A stretch of DNA of 64,000 nucleotides from Tubiluchus corallicola (Eukaryota > Priapulida > Priapulimorpha > Priapulimorphida > Tubiluchidae), in the NCBI GenBank assembly GCA_030141605.1, contig JAQGDQ010000095.1:124001-188000 (forward strand). The letters run 5' to 3'. The notes beneath the pieces were generated by a model. It had not been told where the DNA came from. It ran no database searches and was given only the letters and a program-made list of their open reading frames with translations. A program made the position numbers and the translations under genes. The first letter of the stretch is position 1; each line of letters starts with the position of its first letter. Positions 49,370 through 61,300 of the stretch are shown here, one piece after another.

Positions 49370-52300
49370 ATGATTTTAATTATGCTGACGGGTAGGTTTT
49401 GTTGCTTCACTGGTCTTTTTTGGGACATAGTTTAGTGTTTGGTACAATATTATTTAGGAAAATCTTCCTGATTGCTTTGCTAGTATAGAATACAATTTCA
49501 TTTCATGTTACATGTATGTTACTGTGTTATAGACTTATCTCACTACGTCACAAACATGCTGAAAATAACCAAAACCAACAATCTTGTGTTTATTAAATTT
49601 TGTTTAATTTCCTGTATTATCAATTAATTTTCTGAATAGGTATTATTGAAGCAGAATAGGGAGAATACGTCGTGCAACTAAAACTGGTTAAATCTATTGT
49701 TGGTATAGCTGTTGTTGACCTTATCAGTCAAATGCAACATCGTTAACTCATTCTTGTGCAAGTTTAGCTTTAATGAGTAAATTACTATCTTGCTTTCTTG
49801 CCCTAGGAAGTTCTTTTCTGACTTACCTATCTGGTTTGCCAGGTGGTTGGATGTATGTAGGGTGGTAGAGCATGAAAACTGAAAGTGTCTGAATTCCATC
49901 TGGGGAGCATCATAGTCATATATACAGTACTGCAAATCGCAACTTTTTGTAGCTAAACGCTTCACTTGAAAACTAAATTAAAGTTAAAATTATGCAATAT
50001 TGTACAGTATAAACAATTCGCTGCTTTTCACAAGTCCCTTTCACCAATAGTATGTACTGTAGGTATGTAACTACTAACTATGCATCTAGGTTTTTATAAT
50101 TATAATCATATAGCTACTTTACAAGCTATAAGCAGTTTAAAATTAACAATTTGTTGGTGCATATGACAAAGTACATTATATTCCACCAAATTTTTAACTA
50201 GGTGCAAATATAGTAATAATAAGGCATTACGAAGTATGAACTTTTATTTTTTACCTCTTAGACTTAACACTTAATATATTCAAATGAATTTGTAAATGTA
50301 TGTTCGCATTACTTTGCTAACACATCTTTTCAGCTGTTGTAACACCTATTTGGGCACTGGGAGAGAAAAATTACTCTGTGGCATCAACTTTTGTTAAGGC
50401 AAAAGTACATGTTATTGGAGAACATAAGCATAATTTCTCTGCTTTATTTTTTAAAAGTTTTTTCAAAACTTGCATATAAGTAAATTTTGCATTGGTATAT
50501 AAATTTCAAGATGTATTTGCACTGGAGGGTAAAAGTTATTAATTAAACTCAGCAGCAAGTTGCTGTTCTTAAAAATGGGTAATTTTGAAGTGTAAAAAAT
50601 GTGTAGCCCCATCACTTTGTATTCGCAATACTTACAAACACTCAGGAGAGCGTAGGTCAAAATCCTACTTTTGTATCATTAAATTTTTAAACACTCATAT
50701 TTTTATAATTACTGTTAAAGTTTTGAGCAACTAGTGTAGAGGCAACATGATAGCATTGTATTATTTCTAATTAGATAGCAAAATTTCATGAATGCACTGA
50801 ATCGCTTTGATTTTTGAAGCCTTCAAGTAACCTTATGCTACCTAAAATTTGCAATGTTTGTTGGTTTTTAAATGTAAGCATTAGTTGTTAATCTTTCTAG
50901 ATTTGAAATAAAATTCATTTATTTACAATTGTATATTTTTGATTTTTTTATGTAGGTCTAGTTGTTACCACAGTAGCACAAGGATCATTTCGCTTCATTG
51001 TCAACCCAAAAGACACTGATGTTGTCGAGGGTAAGGCAGTCCAAATGAACTGTCAAGTTCAGGAAATGGAACATGTTGTTGTCACTTGGCAGTTTAATGG
51101 AATTGACATGGAAAATATTACACGAAGACATCAGGATGGGCAAAATCTTGTCATAACTAGAGCTCTGCAGAGTGACTCTGGTCTATACCAGTGTGTAGCA
51201 ACAAATGTGAACACTGGATATACTCAAGCTAGTGAAAAGGGCAGACTTAATGTAATATGTAAGTATTACATTGTTTCTCAGAATCATTACATATTGAATT
51301 TTTGTTTTTCTGGCTTCAAAATATGTTAAGCACGTGTTTGTACATAAGTCATCGTCATTTAGACAGCATTTATAAATATAAATTAGTGCTAGCATTTATA
51401 AGTCAAATTGTAAATTTAAAATTGTACCAGAATGTACCAGAAATCATAACTGTGCAGCTGAGTAATTGTGGCCTGTGTTTCATAATCATCATCTAAATTT
51501 ATAAGCCAGTGCTTAATTTGCCAGAATTTGCATTTATTTGTAGCCAATAATAATCAGTGTTACACTGTACCTACTTCTATGAGATCTAAATTACAAGGTT
51601 AATGCACTGAAAATTGGCGTTTTATTCCGTGGCTTTGTATAAATTAGGTATTTAATTTTCTTGTACTCCAAGCATTTAAAAAACTACTTGTCGTGAGTTA
51701 CCTTTTCCATGTATATCCATCTGCGTTTAGTAATGACAAACAAGAAGACAAAGCCAAATAAATCTGCTTAATGCACTGGCACAAAGATTAATGATTTCCG
51801 GTTTGCTGCCTGCTTGATCAATACATATAGCGCTGCGTTGATGATACATTTGTCAAATATAGCTTGAACTCACTCAATGTAAGGCCTTGTATGCTTTTAA
51901 CGTTGTATAGGTTTTAGGTTAAATGTTTAATCGCGAACTATACGATTCTCAGTGCAGGGGCGAGGGCGACTTTTCAAGTTTGTTAAATAAATGTACAGTA
52001 ACCAAAACAGGCTTGTATGTAACTCTTTGTAATTATAGTAGTTTAAGAAGTATATATTGACATGACAACGACGGAAAATTTCTAAATGCTTTACGAAGTT
52101 CAGAATGGATGCCAATTGTGCCATCATACCTGAGTGATCTTTGTAGATAAAAACAGATCAACAGTTTACCCATTGTTCTACAAACAATTGGTATTAAATT
52201 CAAGATCATTGTTACGACACACTTTTTTGAAGGTAGGCAACATGACAGCGTCCGTCAGTGCTCAGCAGGGACGTTATGCCTTTAACACATTGCTCGTGCC

Positions 52301-55300
52301 ACGATTCTTCGTGAATTGTGTGAAAATTCTTTGGACATGGACAGGAGGCGCTTCCGAAATTGGCTCTTTGTTGAACAAAAATTACTGAAAACAGATTGTG
52401 CGGCTGTCGACTGTGTTGTCGAGCGAACTGTACCTGCCTGCCCCAGACATCGCATACATGTGGCAGTTGCTCCCCAGCGTTGCCTACTGCATCTGGTGTT
52501 TGCTGTAAATCCCACAGACATGTGGTGAAAATTGGAAAAGCACACTAATTTGATTCATTGACCAGATATTTGCAGACAAAGAAAAAATGCGCTGGTTGTA
52601 ATTCTATACCACGTGACGCAAAACATTTCGGTTGGATGAATTTTGCGAATTTTATGAATCCACAACTTTATGTTGACTTGTTAAATAGCTAATTACGTTT
52701 TGTCCGTACATGTAAAAAATCAAAAAAATCTGTGCTTCTAATTTGCCGTTTTTATTATTTCTGTCTCCCAGTTTGTTGATGGAATTATGGTATGCGTCTA
52801 CAAAGTACAACCAGGCTCCACAGTTCTGCATTTTATAGACTTGTAAACTTGTAGCTGTTTTGTTGCCTGTTTAAAATCGGCTGACGTTTTTATGGTTTCA
52901 GTAATAGGAAAATTGGTTTATGATATGACACACGTATTTGCTGATACCTAGCGCGAAATTAACAACTCCGATAATAAAGAAACTGTTTGGCGAGATTAGT
53001 TAGCGAAAGTTGATTTAATCTACATGTATGACGTGTTAAAGCAATGGAAAAGTCTGGGGCAACGATATGTTCATTTCTAATTCTGTAATTCTGATAAACA
53101 AGAATTTTTCCCGGTATGACTTTTGCATGGAATTCTGTCAACATTGTTTTTGTCCTGAATCGTGATCATTATGCAAATTTTGGCAGTGTAAGAGGATAGT
53201 ATACTTTTTTAATCTGGCATTCCACACAGATCACACGATGTTTGTGTAGCTGCTGTGTTTTTCTTGTTAACCAAAACGGCCTGTTGTTTTATTGTAGCGA
53301 ACTTTAAAGACTTGTGTGCCACTTAAGTCATTAAGCCCATAATTATGCAACAGCGACGAAAGATCGACAGAACAAACAGAGGTCGATATCCTGAATAAGC
53401 TAGTTCATTTAATTACAAAAAATCGTTTTTGCAGTTCGAAAGAACGTTTACATTATTAAAATCAGTATATGGTCATAGACTCGCGAATGTTTATCACATT
53501 TTTGATTTTTTCATTGATTCTTATTGCTTGTATAGATCTCACAAAATTTTGCCTTTGGTTGATGAGTAAAAACCGGTTGGTCGCATTAAAACTTCTGTGT
53601 TAATTTTACTGCATTTCAAGAAAATAAAACCACTCAGATGTTAGTTGGCCAATGTGGCTATGCCTGACAGATACAGTTTCCTGTTCACAATTGGCCTGTA
53701 TAGCTGATAATTCTAGATTCTGGTTTTGCGGCTTAGTTTTCTCATGTCACTTATTGTATTTGTTTACTTGTCAGCTAAGCCTAACTCATGTATTGCTTTT
53801 GGCTGGTCTGAACTCTATAAAAGCAGCATCAATGAGAATCAAGTCATTTTTATTGTACCAAGCAGCGATTTTCTAATTTACCTTACTGGTCACTGTAATT
53901 TAAGCCCTTCCCCAGTACCCCTAGTTTTCCATTCAGCTGCATCAAAATGGGTCTTGGCTGGGTCACGAGTTTGTCAAGTTACACGTTTGTTGTGTCATTT
54001 GGTACAAAACCTATAATTAAAATAATCCAGTACTTAACACTAATTTTTTTGGTATAGTCGCAATTTTAGTCACTTATCTGAATGCTCTATGCTCTCTGTA
54101 GATGGAGGTCTAACGCTTGTCTCTCGGATCGCATGATTGGGTGTTTAAGCGCTTTCAGCTAAAGTATCCGATGCATATTATGTAATATGATATTAGCATT
54201 TAAATCTTTTTGTTCTATTTTACTATATACTTATCAATCGTCGTGATACGTCTACATAAGGTTTTACCTCATTTATCTCACTTATACATGTATGTGAAAT
54301 TGTGAACTTGTTTGCTTCGGCTACAGTTCGTCTAATCTGTCTAGTTTTACTTTATATTAGTATAAAATAATACAGACATTGTACTATTTCTGAGTTATCG
54401 CACCGCTATCGTTGTCGTGGAAACCACTTGCATGTGCTTGTGCCTTTATTACCTTCACTTTCCGTAGCCTTATGTTTCCAAGCGTGTCCATTTCTCATTT
54501 GCCAGATGGAAAACAAGCGTCGTGCTCCTGCATATTAATTAGAGCAACCAAGGTTGAACAAATGTCTTGCCGTCACACGGAAGTTTTTTTACTGTCTTTT
54601 TAACTCTTGTTTTATACGCATATCTTGTTTTTCCTTACTACACGCTGGCGTAAAATTATGGGAAGCCTGTTGCATTATCATTACGCGTGGCTGCCTAATG
54701 CAAGTTGACAGCGAATGGGCTCTTTCTCGGTTACTAATTTAGGGTAATAAATCTGGTTAGAGGAAGAGCAGCTTTCCTCCGCGGAGAATTCTTAATTATA
54801 TCCACTAGGAAGACTTAATGCTAAACGTATTCATCTAATCTACTAAGCTACTTTTAACCTAGTTATATTTGCCGCTTGCGAAGGTCATGTGTTGCAGTTT
54901 TCGGCTTTCCGTCTCGTAACGCATGTGACACGTGTTCATCTTCAGTTCTATAGTTCATCTTCCTCTTGGAACTATAATCGTTTGTGAATTGCCAGAACCT
55001 TCGTTTATTTGTGACTCGTTTCGAGAGAATACAGACGCCGAACGCAACTGATTGATGCAAAGCCATTGTCGTTAAAATAAAGTGAATAATTACTACATTA
55101 CAAGACAGATTGCAAATCATGTGTAATAGGGTTGCACGAAATATTTTCAAATGTAACCCACGGGAACACATTACCATCATGCACAGAGAACTTAAACTGG
55201 CTTCCACTGGACCTCTGACGGCAAATGCATATTGCATGCCTCTTATGTATAAAAAACATTTTTTTGAATATTCGCATCTATGTGTCGAACCAAGTCGGTC

Positions 55301-58300
55301 ACAAGTAATGACCAACAAGTTTGACCTTGTCAAACACAAGTTCTCCAAAATACCAGTGGACTGAGATACGAAATTTTTTGCTAAAAAGAATTGAGAAAAT
55401 GTAGCAATTATCACTTGTTTAAAGGTCGCCTTAAGTAAAGCTTTTTGTCAAGAGTTTAATGTTTACTTAAAGTTTAATATTAGATTTTGACATGTTTCTT
55501 ATATGTGTTCAGATGTTTTTGGGTATACCCTGAGTGTTGATTATGAATTTTGGATTTTCTGGTTAAATATTTTTATTATTGCTTAATTTGCTTTTAATAT
55601 TCTGTTTAGAGTTTTATTTCTTCAATTTCTTTAACGTGTATAACCAGTTTTCTTGTTTTGTTTTGCAATTATAATCATGGCTTTCTTTTAATTTTTGTGT
55701 GTGTCTAAATCGCACGATTTTTGTGTAGCTTACATGTATTTGTATTTATGTTCTTAATTTTAAATTGCTGCTGTGATTATGACTTTGTTCTAAAACGAGC
55801 TTTTGCTCAGTCAAGTTTATCCTGAACAAATAACTTTTCATAATAAAAATACTGGCATTGTCATTGATTTGTTACTTTTCAACTCCTTTTGAACAGGTGT
55901 GCGGGTCATCGGAAATCAGAATGTCGTGATACCTGAACTTTTGCACGCCCTGCTACGCGGTTAACGTTTTTGAAATGTTGCCGCTGTCAGGGGCGAACAC
56001 AGTAGGAAACGCTTATCGTTAACCAATCCCTGATAAGATATGGTGTCAGTCAGAGTCTCAGGCACGTGTTTACGTGGCTTGCACTGTTTTACACATGTGA
56101 CTGCAGCATGTACAAAACGTAAAGCACCAGCACATCTGCCCAATTAATAAATATTCATATACGGCATACCGAGAAAGAATAAATTCTTGTATATTTATTA
56201 CCAAATTCCAATGTCAGTAAATGTACTAATTTATTGTTATGGCGTTTTTTGGATGGGCTTCGAGGCGGTAGAGCACTTGAGATGGCCGAGGTCAACAGAC
56301 TTGAGGTTAGTCATATGCCCCAAGATCAAATGGAAGTGCTCCGAAATAAGTGTAAAGAACAAAGTTAAGTCAAAGAACAAAACAAGGAAGCCCAGAGGCT
56401 TTGTGTATTGTGAGATTTGTAGCTATGTTGATATTGATTGTAAACTAGATCTTCAAGTGAATGAAATTGCTACAATAGCCATTGAAAACATGATCACCTC
56501 AAACGTTCAAAAATGCGAGTGAGTGTGAACTTTGCAGAAACTCAAACTAATGAATGGGAGTGATATATATCGCTGTATTTGAAAGTTATCATGAAGTCCA
56601 AAAGAATGCATGGACGAAGCGCGTATGTTTGACGGTTCAAATAGTTCGCCTAGATTCGTCAAAATATTCGTCAAGGTTCATTCTCTTCGACGTCTGAAGT
56701 AGGATAATTTGTTCGACCTTGCAAAGTTCGTTCAAGTTTGTCTTTGAAATTAAAGATCTCAAGAGTGTTGTTTACAAGTGCTTTATTGAGAATCTCGGCG
56801 TTTGAAAATTCGCAACAAACAAACAGTTGTTCACTGGAGTGAAATTTATTTGTGAAATCATCAGCTGTAACTCTAACAGTTAAGCGAGCTTCCAGACTGC
56901 TCAGAGCTGGGCAAACCACACTAATTTCTCTGTCTTTGAAATGACGGTCAAATAAAGCCACACCAGAGTAGGCTTTTACAGCATCTATTTGTGGAGATTA
57001 GTTCAACTTATTGCGGTTTATTCACTGTTAGGAGAGAAGAGACAGACAAAGTAGTTAACCGGTAATTTAACGCGCACTTAAGGCCTTTAGCAGATGACTT
57101 TTCTTTCAAGAACGTTCTTTGAAGATCTTCAAATGCGAATGAATGCGAACTTAACAGAAATTTATACTAATGAGTAAAGTAGAATGGGGGTGGTTATCCT
57201 ATGTAATAAAAAAACTTGAAAGTTTATCGATTTTAAATTCATGACTGACTTCGAATTGCAGGCTTTTTGAAATAGACAGGTTTTGCGATGATTTTAACCG
57301 GCTTCGTGCAACTTTGTTCACATCATACTGAATATAAACTAGCTTTATTTAATTAATCTGAATATATTTGATATTGCTCACCCACTGCCTCGCTACTTTC
57401 ATGTAGCAATGTAGTGTACAGCTTCCGATGTACATTGCGTGTATATCGGAAGATTATAAATTAGGTAATAGTACACTTATGAATGCAAAAGTTTGGGCTT
57501 GTTTTGCTGCTATGCGTATTTAATACTGTTATACTAATTTGCATCAAATTCAAGCCTATTCGAGTGACCAGAATTTTCAAAACAAAGAACTTTGCTTGTC
57601 CCTCCGTGTGGCGTTGGCAAATGACACCCTTGTGCATGTAGTCAATGTGTACAGTGTGTCTATAGACTGCGTCCCTTTGGCTTCACTCATTAAAGCTACT
57701 GTGTTTGTCTAAAGTGAGTTGCATGAGTCATGCAGCTTCTCAGCACGCCCATCCAGTGCTCGCGGGGTTAGGAGGAAATTATATCGTGAGCAGACTCAAA
57801 ATGTTACCGTCGTCTCATTCTGCATTTAATTAATTTTCATGATTTCTGGATAATGCTCGGTGTTTGTATCGAAATTTTACTTGCAGGATATAGGTTTGTT
57901 CAGCTTCCGTTTGTTGTTTTTAGCTAAAAGAATATGCCCTTTTTGTCATATTTTTGTGTCTAAAGTCCAAACATGCATACTGCACTAACGCTCCATTCTG
58001 CAATGTTAAACAAGAAATGCAGTACGAGTATGCAACGGCGTCACGACGATCCATTTATGCTTTCGCCGATAAACTATGCATTTAATTAAAACTCACGCAT
58101 TGATATTACAGCTGCCGGTAATAAATTTACGTTTTAAAACGCGCTGCGTTTATTCATGAACGTACGCGGATTATTTACGGCTGGCAGGAACTGTTTTGTC
58201 AATGTAAAGCGACTGAGCCCTAAAATTCTTTCTTTACTGTCACTGTACACTCGGCCGTGATTTCTTCAGCTACTGGAATATTTTTCTCCGGTTCTTCCTC

Positions 58301-61300
58301 CCGTTATGATTTTTCTCCTCTCTTGTAAATTTAATTTGTGAAGATTCGATTAGCAAACTAGTTAGTCAGAAAAATAAATTACTGGGTTTCACAGAATCTT
58401 TTTAATGGATAATTGTTTCACATATTTTTCTTGTGAATGTATAGGGTAGCAGAATAAGCAATTTTTGATTAAACCAACATTGGGCAACGCGGGTCTATTT
58501 GACACTGATAGAATAAGCTTTATTTATCTTGAAAGTTATTACACTTGCCAGCAACTTCGTTATATCCGCTGATGTTCTACTTTAGGATGAGAAATCAATG
58601 TACACTTATTGATCTGATCCGTCAGTCTGCCAATTTTCCATCGGTCTGAAGAGTTTTGCTTAAAAGTTAAAACTATAAAGTAGGATTGTAGTTGTGCGTT
58701 ACGTCAGGTCACTTCGGATAAATGGGTAGGGCTGACAAGAACTGGGTATGTTGTTCTCGGCTTGACGCATATTGGTAGACAGGGTATTTAGTATTTTAAA
58801 ATTCCGTAATTTGAAAAGTTCATATACCAGTGTACAACACCAGCAATGCAGATAACAAAGGTGGTATTGTGTTCAAACCCAACTTTGACCGAAGGCGTTT
58901 GGTCAAATAGATGGCGTAATAGATAACTTAAAAAAGGCGATTAGGTCCGAGACGAATGCCAGTTTTGAGGCAAGGGGAAAGATCACGTGCAGTGGGTGTT
59001 TAGTAACTGAAGTAACGACGGACGGTTGGGTCTGGTAATTAATGGATAGGTGACTGTTGGGTGTAATACTTTTTAAAGGGTTTAAATACTGATTGTGACT
59101 GTATATCCTACTGCGGGATGATGTATTCATATCTAAGCTGACTAAAACAATTATGTTCGGTGTCTCGTTTTACAGGATTAGCTTGATAATAAGCCCCACT
59201 TTTGATCCTGCCACAACCATCCACATTATGTACACATTCCCATCGAGTGCTAGATTCCAATTTACAATGTGTTGAGCTTATTCAACTAAATAAAAATTGA
59301 ACTTGTGAAAGACGTTAATATTCTAGCGTCTTTCACTTTCGCATCTCATTTTCTCCATGATGTCCAAAACATTGTTTCTACAAATCATTGTAGAGTTTTT
59401 TGTGTTTTAAGCGTTTATTTATTATTTTTCGTACTTGCTTTATGATTTATCTTGGTCTTTATATTGCTTATTTGTTTTATCTCTGTCAGTGAAATAAGCT
59501 GTTTTCTTGAGTGGACTTGTATTACTTGTTTCTGCATACTGACTACACGTATTAAGAAACTTGAAATGAGAATGTTGACGGTTTAGCAGGTCAGTCAGTG
59601 ACAATGCAGTGCGTGTGTTTTATAGCTGGTGCGCGGTAAGTTTGGTGTTGGTAATTTTGGTACAGGTAATTTTGGTACGAGGAAATTTGTCCCGGGAAAA
59701 TTTGAAACTAGGAATTTTTAGTACGTGGTAATTTTGGTACTGAGTAAATATGGTACTAACGAAGTTTTGTCGGGCATTTTTGGTACAAGTAAATATGGTA
59801 CAAGGTAAAATGGCACGGAACAAGTTTAGTACTGTGAAAGTTTGGTACTACCAAAATATATTTTATATAACCTACTCGAACAAGTTGTAGAGCATCATAC
59901 TGTTGCATCTTTTTTATTTTTTTGGCTTTCTCTTTGTTTGTCTGACTGTTGTTTGTTATTTGTCGTTGTTGTTTGTCTGTTTCTAGCTTGCCCTGTTGTT
60001 GTGTTTACCACCACCAATCATTGTCATCATCATCATTGTCAATAATACCACCATGCGTCTGTATCTAGCACCTTGTTAACAACAGTAAAAGCAAAAATCA
60101 GATGTAGCAGCGACAATACATCAACAAGAAACAGTGGCAATTTCAGTGACGGTAACAACTACGACGATCATGGTGATGACACACCATTTCTGCCACTGCC
60201 ACTGCTGCCAACAGCAACATCACAACACTACACCCACTGCATCACAACAACACTACACCCACCACTGTCAACAGTAGCAGTAGTAAGAGCATGAGGAAGA
60301 ACAGCTCTCACTCCATTCTTTAGGCCTCGCGGGAAACCAAGCTATGCTTGTGCAGGCCAGACCAAAAACACAGAGAAAGTGATAATTTTTCTCTGATAAT
60401 TTTTCCCGAAAAAAAAACAAATTGACCGAGCTTTTCGGAAATTTGCATGGTGGGTTGGCAACATTTTATTTTTTGCTGAAAGGATTCTGAAATGTAGCTA
60501 TGTGACTGGGATAATCACGGATAAAATTTTAGCTGCCACACACAATTAATTACAGTATAATGTTTTATGAACTTTTTAGTAAACCACACTTTCCCAGTAC
60601 TAAATTTCCTCCCTACTGAATGAACTTCTTTATTTTCTAGTTAAAGCAATTATTTTATACTGAGATATACAAATGCTGTCTTTTTCGTTTAGCACTAAAT
60701 TATCTAGTACCAAACTTTCCAGTACCCAAATTTTCCTAGTACCAAAACTTCCTTGTACCTATATTTCTTAGTACTAAACAATCCTGGAGCCGGTTTGTGA
60801 AACTGCGCCCTGGTACCACATTTTCCTCGTACAAAACATTCCCCGTACCACATTTTCCTAGTACCAAAAATTCCTTGTACCTAAAGATGATAATACCAAA
60901 TTTACCTGTACCAAAATTATCGCATATTGAAATTACCTAGACCAAAATTAACTGTACCAAATTTACTTGTGCCAAACTATTTACAATCATCATAGATATC
61001 AGGCTACTTTATTTTTGATAAAATTATAAATTGCTTTCTAGTTGTTTAACATAACGCTTACAAATTATAGAACTTAAGTGTTTTTCTAATCAATAATTCG
61101 GACGTGTCTGGATCTTGTCGGCGTTTTCGTCTCTGTTTGAACACGCGCGGCATATGTTCTTCTGTCAGCTTTATGATGCAAGATATGCTGATTAGCGGCT
61201 GCAAGAAAGGCGGCCTGCACACGTCTCGCATATACGGCCCATGCTGCTTCCGGTGAAATAGTTTTTATGCTGCTACTGGGACTACATTAGGGAATCCGTT

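Noticed and set aside
52282-52545. Overlapping frames on both strands inside PTK7 intron 2
   Set aside because: Cys/Arg-rich by composition, no Ig or other motif, no splice-consistent borders.
54863-55414. 183-codon open frame on the minus strand
   Set aside because: No motif or plausible start, and the opposite strand carries a decayed LINE reverse-transcriptase segment that explains the openness.
56671-56961. 96-codon minus-strand frame
   Set aside because: Not recognisable, no splice partners, and it lies between two diverged repeats inside an intron.
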